Source: Candidatus Hydrogenedentota bacterium (GTDB lineage: Bacteria; Hydrogenedentota; Hydrogenedentia; Hydrogenedentales; CAITNO01). From it: 44,306 bases of DNA. The DNA lies in the NCBI GenBank assembly GCA_012730045.1, contig JAAYBR010000115.1:1-44306 (forward strand). The letters are read 5' to 3'. The notes beneath the pieces were generated by a model that was not told the DNA's origin, did no database searches, and saw only the letters and a program-made list of their open reading frames with translations. This document shows positions 15,029 to 22,851 of the stretch, one piece after another (position 1 is the first letter of the stretch; each line of letters begins with the position of its first letter). Both the position numbers and the translations under genes were made by a program.

Positions 15029-16759
15029 ATGATTCGACGTGACAGCCCCCCCAATACCCCCTTCCCCGCCCCTTGTCAGGCCGGCCGCCGCGGCGGCACG
15101 CTGCTGGGCCTGATCGCCGCCGTTGCCGCGGTTCCCCTGGTCTGGTTCCTGCCCTGGCTCGTCGGGGCGGGCCGGGAGCCCATTCCCCCGCTGGTACCCG
15201 GTGACGCGGCCCCGCGCGCCGCTGCGGCGGTCCTGCGCGTCCCGGGAGACCCGGACGACACCCGGGTGGTTCAGGCCTGGGCCGAGGGCGGCTTTCCCAA
15301 CTGGAAGACGCAGGGAAAAGTCAGCGCCCCGCGGGTGTGCCTGGCCAAACTCCAGGCGGGCCGGGACATTGAGGAGGTCAACCGGTACCTGCTGGCGGCG
15401 GAGCCCTGGGCGGCCAGCGGGTCGACCTGGTCCGCGCACCGGGGGGACTACGACTTCACGGAGGCCACGCTCACCGCGATCCTGTACCTGTTCGGGGAGG
15501 ACCCCTCGCGGCTCTGGCCCGAAACAGTGGAGCACCTGCTGACGACCCTGCTGTTGGAGGAGGGGAACACTCCGCGCCTTGCCGCCCCGTACACCCTCGG
15601 CTACATTGTGGACACGGAAAACCACCACCTCATGACCGAGGGCAGCCGCTACCTGAAAAACCAATGGCTTTTCCGGCGGGGCGGTCCGGGCAGGGAGGGG
15701 AACCCCGCCTATGACAACCGCGCGAACGGCATGGAGGCGTGGATGTGCGCCCACCTGCGGGAGACCGTGGAGCAGGGGGTCTATGAGTTCAACGCCATCC
15801 CCTACCTCGGCTACACCGTGCAGGCGCTCCTCAACCTGGAGGCCTTCCCGGAGTCGGAGGAGCTGCGCGGGCTGGCGCGGCACATCCTGGACACCATGAA
15901 CTGGCAGTACGCCCTGGGCAGCCACGGGTTCCGGCGCTGCGCGCCCTTCCGCAGGCGCTACAACAAGGCGCACACCGACAGCCTTCAGAACGATTCGCAC
16001 ACCCAGGTGATGCGCTTCTGGTGCGCCCCCGAGTCGTGGGGGTATTTTTCCGGGCAGCCGGGCAGGCCCCATCAGGAGCTGATTGCCGCGTGCATGCCCT
16101 ACCGGGTGCCCGAAGCGGTGAAGGCCTGGACCCTCGCCAAGCCCCGGGAGTATTTCGTCCGCATGGGCCGGGGGCCGAAAGCCTGCCCCGAACTTTACAG
16201 CGGGGCCCCGGATTTCCTGCTCAGTGCTGGAGGCGCGTTCCGGGGCCAGCGGGAGATGATCGTGCCGCGCCCCATCACGCTGATGCTGCCCGACGCGGAG
16301 ACGAGAATCAGCCGGTGCTTTCACATTCCGGGCAACGGCCGCTGGTGGTGGTGGAACAGCACAGGGGTCCACCGGCGCTTTGCCGTCGGGCGTTCCCCGG
16401 TCCGGGTGCCGGAGCAGTATTCCCCTGCGGCTGAGGGCGGCGGCTGGGCCGTGTTCACCCCCTCTGATGCGCCGGGACTCGCCGTGGCGGTCTTCTCAGC
16501 GGAGGAGCTGGGGATCATCGCGCTCTTTCCGGAGGGGGGAGACGGCGCGGAGGAACTGCTCGCCCGGATTTGCGCCGCCAACCCGGATTCGGACGCGTTG
16601 CGGGAAAAATTCTTCTGGCCAGACGGGGGCAACATCGAATATGATGTGAAAGCCCCCCGGAACCGGTGGGTCATCCGGCGGGTGGACGGCACAGACACGG
16701 ACCGTGACTTCGGCGGCTGGCCCATGTGGGACGGCGACATCCCCACGGAGGTCTTCTAG
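15029..16759 (+). CDS. Membrane-anchored alpha/alpha-barrel-like protein of unknown function
   Basis: A 576-residue protein with one hydrophobic segment (about residues 24-46) that looks like a signal anchor, putting the rest outside the cytoplasm. The middle part is helix-rich and tryptophan/tyrosine-rich, with the block TENHHLMTEGSRYL and helical repeats suggesting an (alpha/alpha)n toroid like those in polysaccharide lyases and related glycan enzymes. The last 150 residues look beta-rich. I do not recognise a named family and see no certain catalytic residues. It starts 32 nt after dxs and ends 29 nt before the second URO-D-like gene, so a shared operon is likely. A role in glycan breakdown is a guess from fold impression and neighbours. 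Confidence 0.7.
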   Translation: MIRRDSPPNTPFPAPCQAGRRGGTLLGLIAAVAAVPLVWFLPWLVGAGREPIPPLVPGDAAPRAAAAVLRVPGDPDDTRVVQAWAEGGFPNWKTQGKVSAPRVCLAKLQAGRDIEEVNRYLLAAEPWAASGSTWSAHRGDYDFTEATLTAILYLFGEDPSRLWPETVEHLLTTLLLEEGNTPRLAAPYTLGYIVDTENHHLMTEGSRYLKNQWLFRRGGPGREGNPAYDNRANGMEAWMCAHLRETVEQGVYEFNAIPYLGYTVQALLNLEAFPESEELRGLARHILDTMNWQYALGSHGFRRCAPFRRRYNKAHTDSLQNDSHTQVMRFWCAPESWGYFSGQPGRPHQELIAACMPYRVPEAVKAWTLAKPREYFVRMGRGPKACPELYSGAPDFLLSAGGAFRGQREMIVPRPITLMLPDAETRISRCFHIPGNGRWWWWNSTGVHRRFAVGRSPVRVPEQYSPAAEGGGWAVFTPSDAPGLAVAVFSAEELGIIALFPEGGDGAEELLARICAANPDSDALREKFFWPDGGNIEYDVKAPRNRWVIRRVDGTDTDRDFGGWPMWDGDIPTEVF

Positions 16760-16788
16760 CCGGGACGCGGAACGCCGAGGGCTTCACC

Positions 16789-17886
16789 ATGAAGACGTCC
16801 TTTGACGGCCGGGGCCTCCGCAGTTACATCGCGCCCGGAGCGCCTGCAACGCGCACCCCCTGTGACGGCACAGAATCCCCCCTGCGGATCGAGTTCGGGT
16901 TTACGCCCCGGTGGTACCGGGACCGGCTGGGGGTGGATTTCTCCGAGAAATGGCACACGGACCCCCTGCACCGTGCGGCGTCCGTGGAGAAGATGCGCGC
17001 CCTGCTCCGGAAGAGCTTCCCGGAGCTGCCGATTGGCGGCGATTTTGAGCGCCTGCTGCCGGGAAACCTGGACGGCGCCCACGGCGCGCTGCTGGTCGCC
17101 CGCATGTTCGGCATCGGCGCGGTGTATTTCCCCGACAACTGGCCGGCTGCGGAGCACAACCACCTCTCCGAGTCGGAAATCGCCGCCCTCTCCCCTCTTG
17201 ACCCCGAAAATAACCCCTTTTTCCAGACGGTGCTGGGGCAGATGGAGACCGTCGCCCGCGAATTCGGGCAGATCGGGGGCTATCTCAACTGGCAAGGGGT
17301 GCTGAACAACGCGGAGCGCATCCGCGGACCGGAACTGTTCATGGATTTCATGATGAACCCCGGCCTGGCGCGGCACCTCCTCGACGTGGTGACGGAGACC
17401 ATGATCGCGGGCATGAGGGCTGTCTACGCCCGCCAGGCGGCCTCCGGGGTCACGGTGCGCCACGCCACGGTAAGCAACTGCCTCGTGAACATGGTGTCCC
17501 CCGACACCTACCGCGAGTGTCTGCTTCCCTGCGACCAGCGGATCGCGGACGCTTTTGACCTTTTCGGCGTGCACAACTGCGCCTGGTGTGTGGACCCTTA
17601 CATCGCCGACTATGCCCGCCTGCACCCGCTGGACTATGTGGACATGGGGCTGGACTCAGACCTGGAACGGGTCAGGGGCTTCTGTCCGGACACACGGCGC
17701 GCCCTCATGTACACCCCCATGGACCTCGCCAACAAGGCGCTGCCGGAGATTGAGGCGGACCTCCGGCGCATCCACCGGGAACTGGGGCCCTGTGACGTGG
17801 TGATGGCGGATATTGAGACGGACACGCCGGACGAGCGCGTGGCCGCCGTGGCGCGGCTGGCTGCGGAGACAGCCGAGGGCGGGTGA
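16789..17886 (+). CDS. Divergent URO-D superfamily protein (methyltransferase-like)
   Basis: A 365-residue soluble protein of the URO-D superfamily, longer and clearly different from the one at 516-1472. The recognisable features are the barrel pattern with GGYLNWQGVLNNA, a helix pair around residues 180-215, and FGVHNCAWCVDPY, which supplies a His-X-Cys (H262, C264) and a third Cys (C267) as candidate zinc ligands. The late acidic motif DYVDMGLDSD fits barrel strand 7. Corrinoid-dependent methyl transfer is the usual role of such proteins, but no corrinoid carrier is near. It starts 29 nt after the alpha/alpha-barrel-like gene. ATG 16789 is the first in-frame ATG giving a normal N-terminus. 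The 3' end is 9 nt from the convergent GH27 gene. Confidence 0.75.
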   Translation: MKTSFDGRGLRSYIAPGAPATRTPCDGTESPLRIEFGFTPRWYRDRLGVDFSEKWHTDPLHRAASVEKMRALLRKSFPELPIGGDFERLLPGNLDGAHGALLVARMFGIGAVYFPDNWPAAEHNHLSESEIAALSPLDPENNPFFQTVLGQMETVAREFGQIGGYLNWQGVLNNAERIRGPELFMDFMMNPGLARHLLDVVTETMIAGMRAVYARQAASGVTVRHATVSNCLVNMVSPDTYRECLLPCDQRIADAFDLFGVHNCAWCVDPYIADYARLHPLDYVDMGLDSDLERVRGFCPDTRRALMYTPMDLANKALPEIEADLRRIHRELGPCDVVMADIETDTPDERVAAVARLAAETAEGG

Positions 17887-17895
17887 TGTCGCCCG

Positions 17896-19836
17896 TTACG
17901 GTTTGGGGCTTCCGATCTTGAGCAGCGCGGCGCCGTGGCGGGGAATGTCCCGGCGGTATTCGCCTTTGAACACGCCCAGATCGGTCTTCCGCCAGAGATC
18001 CCGCACGGGCAGCGTCCCCTCCAGCCCCAGGTCTTTCCATGTCACGGTGACGGGTCCGGTTTTCCGGTCCAGGTTGAACAAGCCCACCGCCAGGGTGCCG
18101 TCCGTCAGGGGCCGGGTCCAGACCTCCATGCGCCCCTCTCGGGCCACGCGCCGCCCCTGCTGTCCAAGGGGGTCCTGATTGACATCCAGCACCTCGTCGT
18201 TCCCGAGCAGGTTGAGCGTGAAGGCGTCCAGCCGCGACAGGTCGCAGCTCAGGAACAGGGGCGACGCGAGAATGGACCACAGGGTCATCTGGGTGATCTG
18301 CTCGTTGGGCGTGAGCCGCGTGGGGCGGGGCTGCGACAGCATGCCAAGCCATCCGGCCTGGATCATGTCGGGGTCGTTCCAGCCGTTGGGTCCCGCGAAG
18401 GGCTCCAGCCCGTCCTGGCCGAACCCGATGTTCGCCATGGCCCCCCAGACGTCGCCCCCGTCGTCGGTGGTGCGCCAGAGGTTGCCCCCGGCGGCGCGGC
18501 CCCAGGTCCACACGTCCGCCCTTCCGTACTGGCAGATGCTGAACACAATGTCCCGCCCCGTGGCGTCGAGGGCGTCGCGCATCAGCCGGAAGGGGCGCAT
18601 CCACGCATCGCGGTCGTCGCCCCCCGCGAAGCGGCCATAGGAGCACCAGTCGTACTTGAGGAAGTCCACGGTCCACGCGCCGTAGGCCGCGGCGTCCGCC
18701 GTCTCATGCTTGTAGCTGCCCGCGTATCCCGCGCAGGTGCCGGGGCCCGGCGAGGAGTACAGGCCGAACTTGAGCCCCAGGGCGTGGACGTGGTCTGCAA
18801 GGGCCTTCATGTCGGGGAAGCGCTCCGGGTCCCCCGCGATGGCGCCGTCATCGGCGCGGTCGGCCTGCCACGTGTCGTCAATGACCACATAGCGGTAGCC
18901 CCGGGCGGCGAGGCCGGACACGGTGAGCCGCTCCGCAGCATCGCGCACCTTGGCGTCGTCCACGTGGCCCGCCCAGACAAACCACGAGTTCCAGCCCATG
19001 GGCGGGGTAAGGGCTATCTGGCCGGGGCCGCAGACCACCGTCAGGGTGCGCGTGTCTTTTCCGTGCGCGTTCTCCACGGTTACCCGTGTCTCATAACGCC
19101 CCTCTTTCTCGAGCGCGCCGGACAGGATTCCCGTCTCCGTGTCCAGTGCCAGTCCGGGGGGCATGGGGTCCACGGAGAAGCGCATCGGCCCCTCCCCCGT
19201 TGCGCCGAGCAGGAACAGGAAGGGGGCGCCGGGGCTGCCGCCGGTGATGCGCGGACCGTGGAGGGCGGCCGCCCTCCCGGGCGCGCAGTCGGCGATTTCC
19301 AGCGGCTCGGTGTCAGGATGGGCGAACACGGGAACCAGTTGCCCCGCCGCGCCGTCCTCCACTTCGATCCAGGCGTCCGCCCAGTTGGCGAGGTCGTGGT
19401 CATTGCCGTCCCCGGCATCCGTGATGACCAGGTCCATGACCTGCGCCCCCGTGAGGGGGATGGAAATCTCCGCCGGGGGCATGCCGCCGCGCAGCACGCC
19501 GGAGTCGAACACTTTTTCGTTGTCCACCCAGACCTCGAAGAGGGCCGTCCCCTTCCCTTCCGTCTGGTTGTCCACCCCGGCCACCGCGTGAAAAAGGGAC
19601 GCCTTTCCGTTGAGGAGGATGAAGAACTCGCTCTGCGCCTGCACGCCGATGCCCGTCCCATAGGTCACCCCGCCGAGGCGGATGGGCTTGCCCGACACGG
19701 ACCGGCCGGGCTGGGGTGCGCCCTTGCCCGAGAACATTCGGGAGAGGTCGAGCTTCTCGAGCGGCACCCGCTCGGCGTGCGCGGGGGCCAGGAAGCCCAC
19801 AAGGGACGCCAGGATGAGGGCGATGGCGCGGTTCAT
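17896..19836 (-). CDS. GH27 alpha-galactosidase with N-terminal NPCBM domain
   Basis: A 646-residue secreted glycosidase. A signal peptide (first 21 residues) is followed by an NPCBM carbohydrate-binding domain (about 22-160) and a short Ig-like putative-sugar-binding domain (about 188-268). The GH27 barrel starts at PPMGWNSWF (about 278), and a C-terminal beta-sandwich begins after about 555. The retaining mechanism residues are visible: nucleophile D396 in FLKYDWCSYG and acid/base D488 in NGWNDPDM. Family members remove terminal alpha-galactose, some alpha-N-acetylgalactosamine or beta-arabinopyranose, so the exact sugar is open. ATG 19836 begins the signal peptide; the frame is open to 19965. 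It lies only 11 nt after the purine permease gene and is likely cotranscribed with it. Confidence 0.92.
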   Translation of the reverse strand: MNRAIALILASLVGFLAPAHAERVPLEKLDLSRMFSGKGAPQPGRSVSGKPIRLGGVTYGTGIGVQAQSEFFILLNGKASLFHAVAGVDNQTEGKGTALFEVWVDNEKVFDSGVLRGGMPPAEISIPLTGAQVMDLVITDAGDGNDHDLANWADAWIEVEDGAAGQLVPVFAHPDTEPLEIADCAPGRAAALHGPRITGGSPGAPFLFLLGATGEGPMRFSVDPMPPGLALDTETGILSGALEKEGRYETRVTVENAHGKDTRTLTVVCGPGQIALTPPMGWNSWFVWAGHVDDAKVRDAAERLTVSGLAARGYRYVVIDDTWQADRADDGAIAGDPERFPDMKALADHVHALGLKFGLYSSPGPGTCAGYAGSYKHETADAAAYGAWTVDFLKYDWCSYGRFAGGDDRDAWMRPFRLMRDALDATGRDIVFSICQYGRADVWTWGRAAGGNLWRTTDDGGDVWGAMANIGFGQDGLEPFAGPNGWNDPDMIQAGWLGMLSQPRPTRLTPNEQITQMTLWSILASPLFLSCDLSRLDAFTLNLLGNDEVLDVNQDPLGQQGRRVAREGRMEVWTRPLTDGTLAVGLFNLDRKTGPVTVTWKDLGLEGTLPVRDLWRKTDLGVFKGEYRRDIPRHGAALLKIGSPKP

Positions 19837-19847
19837 GGGCGTGTCCC

Positions 19848-21212
19848 TCACGATCCCACCAGGAAGGCATAGCGGCCCGCGAGGGCCAGCGCGACCACCG
19901 CCATCACGGGGTGGACCTCCCGGTGGCGGCCGGTGCAGCATTTGATCGCGACGAAGGAGATGCACCCGGCGGAGATGCCCTCCGTGATACCGTAGCCCAG
20001 GGGCATGAGGGCCACGGTCATGAAGGCCGGAAGGCTCTCGGTCACGTCATCCCACTGGATTTTCTTCAGGCCGCCAAGCATGAGCATGCCCACCACAATG
20101 AGGGCCGGGGCCACGGCGGGGTGCATCGGCGGGACTGGGCCGGGGATGTTCATGGCCGCGTAGTACTGCGGGCCGACATCCTGCCCCACCAGCGCCACCA
20201 CGGGCGCGAGGGCGATGGCGGCGATAAAGCACAGGCCCGTCACAATGGTGGCCAGTCCCGTGCGCGCCCCCGCTGCAACGCCCGCCGCGCTTTCCACGTA
20301 GCTCGTTACGGTGGAGGTGCCGAAGAGGGCGCCCACACAGGTGCCCAGCGCGTCGGCGAGGAAGGCGCGTCCGGCGCGCGGGAGCCGGCCGTCCTTGTCC
20401 AGAAACCCCGCCTGGTTGCTCACGCCGACCAGCGTGCCGACAGTGTCAAAGAGGTCCAGGAAGAAGAACAGCGCAATGGCGATGAGGGCGTTGGTGGGGT
20501 TGCCCAACAGCTCGGAGAAGTTGAGCTGGAAGAAGGTGGTGAAAGACGGGGTGACCTGCTCCATCTTGAACGGAATGACGCCGGTGAGCAGCCCCAACCC
20601 GGTGGTCACGAGGATGCCGACGAGGATGCCGCCCCGGAAGTTCCGGGCCATGAGCGTCGTGATCAGCAGCACCCCGAACAGGGTCAGCAGCGGCGCGCCG
20701 TGGCGCAGGTTGCCGAGGCTGACCATGGTGGAGGGGTTCAGCACCACGATGCCGCTCCACTGGAGGCCGATAAACGCGATCAGCAGGCCGATGGCCGGGC
20801 CGATGGCGTCCTTGAGGCACGACGGGAACACGTCCAGCACCTTTTCCCGGATCTGGAACAGGGAAAGCGCGACGAACAGCACGCCGGAAATGAAGACAAT
20901 GGCCAGGGCGGCCTGCCACGAGAACTTCATGGCCATGCAGACCGTGAACACAAACAGGAAGTTCTCCCCCATGCCCGGCGCCAGCGCGAAGGGATACCGG
21001 GCGAGAAACGCCATGAGGAAGCACGCGGCGGCCGAGGACAGGCAGGTGGCCACCAGCACCCCGCCGAAGTCCATGCCCGCCATGTGGAGCACCGCGGGCT
21101 GCACGAACACGATGTAGCTCATGGTGGCGAAGGCTGTGACGCCCCCCACCACCTCCCGCCGCACCGTGGACCCCGCCTCGTGGACGCCAAAATACCGCAC
21201 CAACCCGTTCAT
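19848..21212 (-). CDS. AzgA-type NCS2 purine permease (hypoxanthine/guanine/adenine)
   Basis: A 454-residue inner-membrane transporter with 12 or more hydrophobic segments. The N-terminal block EVVGGVTAFATMSYIVFVQPAVL and the later FFFLDLFDTVGTLVGVSNQAGF are characteristic of the AzgA/PbuG branch of the nucleobase-cation symporter-2 family, which imports purine bases with protons. TSTVTSYVESAAGVAAGARTGL is the conserved second half-helix block. ATG 21212 is preceded by GGGAGG at about 8 nt. A promoter (TTGTCC-17 nt-TACACT) lies just upstream. The GH27 gene follows after 11 nt, an unusual partner. The pur genes nearby suggest a local purine theme. Substrate specificity among purines is not settled. 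Confidence 0.9.
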   Translation of the reverse strand: MNGLVRYFGVHEAGSTVRREVVGGVTAFATMSYIVFVQPAVLHMAGMDFGGVLVATCLSSAAACFLMAFLARYPFALAPGMGENFLFVFTVCMAMKFSWQAALAIVFISGVLFVALSLFQIREKVLDVFPSCLKDAIGPAIGLLIAFIGLQWSGIVVLNPSTMVSLGNLRHGAPLLTLFGVLLITTLMARNFRGGILVGILVTTGLGLLTGVIPFKMEQVTPSFTTFFQLNFSELLGNPTNALIAIALFFFLDLFDTVGTLVGVSNQAGFLDKDGRLPRAGRAFLADALGTCVGALFGTSTVTSYVESAAGVAAGARTGLATIVTGLCFIAAIALAPVVALVGQDVGPQYYAAMNIPGPVPPMHPAVAPALIVVGMLMLGGLKKIQWDDVTESLPAFMTVALMPLGYGITEGISAGCISFVAIKCCTGRHREVHPVMAVVALALAGRYAFLVGS

Positions 21213-21250
21213 GGCCGCGACCTCCCTGTTTGCGCCTGCATGCCGCGTAC

Positions 21251-21279
21251 AGTGTACAAGTTTCGCGCCGGACGGACAA
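21251..21279 (-). promoter_or_regulatory. Putative promoter of the purine permease operon
   Basis: On the minus strand TTGTCC (21274-21279) and TACACT (21251-21256) are 17 nt apart. The -10 is embedded in the palindrome GTACACTGTAC (21248-21258), which might be an operator. Predicted start is about 30 nt before the ATG. Confidence 0.5.
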
Positions 21280-21364
21280 CCCTGCGGCGGCGGATGCGGC
21301 CGCACCGGCCGAACGGGCGGCGTTTGGGGGGGATTCCCCTGACGTTTGGGCGACTGGAAGCCGC

Positions 21365-21380
21365 CGTCCGTCAAACGGTA
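21365..21380. promoter_or_regulatory. Shared 16-bp element, copy 1
   Basis: CCGTCCGTCAAACGGT matches the element at 35282-35297 at 15 of 16 bases. Both copies are followed by an A/T-rich ATAG and then GCATGCCGG. The core is a short palindrome, CCGT-CAA-ACGG. It may be an operator or a dispersed repeat. Confidence 0.4.
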
Positions 21381-21466
21381 AAATAGCGGTGCATGCCGGC
21401 CCGCCGCGCCGCTTTGGCGGTTCGCGGGGAAAAAGCGCGTCGGCAGTGTAAACCCGGACAAGGTTT

Positions 21467-21492
21467 CGCGCGTCTAATTTATGGGACGCGCG
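21467..21492 (+). promoter_or_regulatory. Hairpin or operator before the small secreted protein gene
   Basis: CGCGCGTC (21467-21474) and GACGCGCG (21485-21492) are perfect inverted arms around the AT-rich loop TAATTTATGG. It lies 34 nt before the ATG. It could be an mRNA leader hairpin or a repressor site overlapping a -10. Confidence 0.45.
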
Positions 21493-21526
21493 GAATAACG
21501 GCAACCCAAACGAAAGGAAAGAGACG

Positions 21527-21988
21527 ATGAAGAAGGTTTTGGCGTGTGCGGTTCTGGCGGTGCTGGCGACGATGGTTTTCGGCGTGGTGGTTTCGGCCCA
21601 GACGGCGGGCGAGGAGGCCGTGGCCGTGAAGGTTACGGGCGTGAATACCTGCCTGCTGGGCACCTTCGCCCCCGGCGCCGAGGCGGTGGCGGGCATGGAG
21701 AAACTGAATGCCCTGAAGGTCACCGAGGCGCTGGACGCCGAGGGCAAGGCGATTGAAGGGATGGCGGGCCGCGTGCTGGTCTATGTGCCCGTGAAGGCGG
21801 CCGCCGACCTGATCTCCGGCGATGCGAACGCCGGCAAGAACGTCACGGTGAACGGCAAGCTCTTCAAGGCCGCCGGCGCCCTCGTGGTGGAGAGCTTCGC
21901 GGCCGCCGCCGCCCCCGCCGCCGCCGCCGGGGACGACGAGTGGGATTCCGTGGGCACCACGACGGTGACCAAGGGCGCCGTGATCTGA
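21527..21988 (+). CDS. Small exported Ala-rich protein of unknown function
   Basis: A 153-residue protein with a clear signal peptide (MKKVLACAVLAVLATMVFG.., cleavage likely after about residue 25). The mature part is about 125 residues, rich in Ala, Val and Gly, with a beta-strand pattern (VAVKVTGVNTCLLGTF, KNVTVNGKLFKAAGALVV) suggesting a small OB- or Ig-like fold. It has an Ala/Pro run near residues 125-138 and a short acidic tail. A single Cys is predicted in the mature protein. I do not recognise a family. GAAAGGAAAGAG before the ATG is a good ribosome site. It has its own leader hairpin and a terminator-like hairpin after it, so it appears monocistronic and possibly well expressed. Confidence 0.75.
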   Translation: MKKVLACAVLAVLATMVFGVVVSAQTAGEEAVAVKVTGVNTCLLGTFAPGAEAVAGMEKLNALKVTEALDAEGKAIEGMAGRVLVYVPVKAAADLISGDANAGKNVTVNGKLFKAAGALVVESFAAAAAPAAAAGDDEWDSVGTTTVTKGAVI

Positions 21989-22010
21989 TGAGCGTTTTTT
22001 GAGTGTTTGC

Positions 22011-22046
22011 GGGGCGGTTCGTGCGCGAAGCGCGGGCCGCCCCTTT
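22011..22046 (+). terminator. Terminator-like hairpin after the small secreted protein gene
   Basis: GGGGCGG (22011-22017) pairs with CCGCCCC (22037-22043), and a short T-rich stretch CCCTTTCTG follows. The U tract is short, so efficiency is uncertain. Confidence 0.5.
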
Positions 22047-22073
22047 CTGTCCCCGGATTTGCGCGGTAATCAG

Positions 22074-22103
22074 TGGACATTCGGGGCGCACATTGCGTAT
22101 TAT
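22074..22103 (+). promoter_or_regulatory. Promoter of the purH-N/purD unit
   Basis: TGGACA (22074-22079) and TATTAT (22098-22103) are separated by 18 nt; each matches the sigma70 consensus at 5 of 6 positions. A small perfect hairpin, GTCCGC-GCGG-GCGGAC (22113-22128), lies at the predicted 5' end of the transcript and might stabilise it or bind a regulator. Confidence 0.6.
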
Positions 22104-22166
22104 CAGCAGTGAGTCCGCGCGGGCGGACATGATGGTGGCCAGTGGCTAACACCGGGAGGTCCCCCA

Positions 22167-22772
22167 ATGACCAAGGTGTCGCGCGCAATCCTGAGTTGTC
22201 ATGACAAGACCGGCCTGGTCGGTTTTGCCCAGTTGCTGAACGGGCTCGGCGTGGAGATCATCAGCACGTCGGGCACGCTCTCCGTGCTGCGGGAGGCGGG
22301 CATTGAGGCGACCAGCATTGCGGACTTCACCGGGGTGCCGGAGTTGATGAACGGACGGGTCAAGTCCCTGCACCCCAAGGTGCACGCCGGGCTGCTGGGG
22401 GTCCGCGACAACAAGCTCCATGTCGAGCAGCTTCAGGCCTACGACATGAAATGGATTGACATGGTCGTGGTCAATTTGCAGCCGGTTTCGGAGCTGGCCG
22501 CGCGGCCGGGCGTCACGCCGGACGAGGTGTTTGAGCAGATAGACATTGGCGGGGTGGCCATGCTGCGGTCCGCCGCGAAGAATTTCCGGTATGTCGCCCC
22601 CATTGTCAATCCGGAGCGCTATCCGGCCGTGATGCATGAGATGCGGGCGCTGGAGGGCGGCCTGTCCTACGCGACGCGGTTCCGGCTTGCCCAGGAGGGC
22701 TTCGGCTGGACGGCGGATTATGACCGGGCGATTGCCCGGTATCTGGAGTCCACCGCGCCCCCCTCGGAGTAG
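22167..22772 (+). CDS. purH: Stand-alone IMP cyclohydrolase (N-terminal domain of PurH)
   Basis: A 201-residue protein covering only the MGS-like IMP cyclohydrolase domain of bifunctional PurH, which closes FAICAR to IMP as the last step of de novo purine synthesis. The blocks LSCHDKTGLVGFAQLL, STSGTLSVLREAGI, GRVKSLHPKVHAGLLG and VVVNLQPV match the N-terminal half of PurH. The protein ends at the normal domain boundary (DYDRAIARYL), and the 79 nt before purD cannot hold an AICAR transformylase. The transformylase step must be encoded elsewhere (a separate PurH-C or PurP-like protein), or this enzyme is diverged. GGGAGG lies about 7 nt before the ATG. Probable operon with purD. The symbol is for the homologous half only. 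Confidence 0.88.
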   Translation: MTKVSRAILSCHDKTGLVGFAQLLNGLGVEIISTSGTLSVLREAGIEATSIADFTGVPELMNGRVKSLHPKVHAGLLGVRDNKLHVEQLQAYDMKWIDMVVVNLQPVSELAARPGVTPDEVFEQIDIGGVAMLRSAAKNFRYVAPIVNPERYPAVMHEMRALEGGLSYATRFRLAQEGFGWTADYDRAIARYLESTAPPSE

Positions 22773-22851
22773 CCGCCCAGAGGCCCGATCCCCAGGTTCC
22801 CCGCGTTGCGCGCCGCCCGGCGCGGGACGTGTCTCAAGAAAAGGAATCCCC

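Larger units (their letters stand above)
21213..21526. other. Divergent regulatory region between purine permease and small secreted protein
   Basis: This 314-nt gap contains the permease promoter on the minus strand (21251-21279), a 16-bp element shared with the mutL promoter region (21365-21380), and an 8-bp-arm hairpin (21467-21492) before the small secreted protein gene. I see no purine riboswitch and no gene. Confidence 0.6.

Noticed and set aside
21213..21526. A purine riboswitch before the permease
   Set aside because: I could not find the conserved three-way-junction core on the minus strand, and the leader predicted from the promoter is too short.
22773..22851. A frameshifted or truncated AICAR transformylase after the PurH N-domain
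   Set aside because: The 79-nt gap is far too short and the cyclohydrolase ends at its natural boundary.
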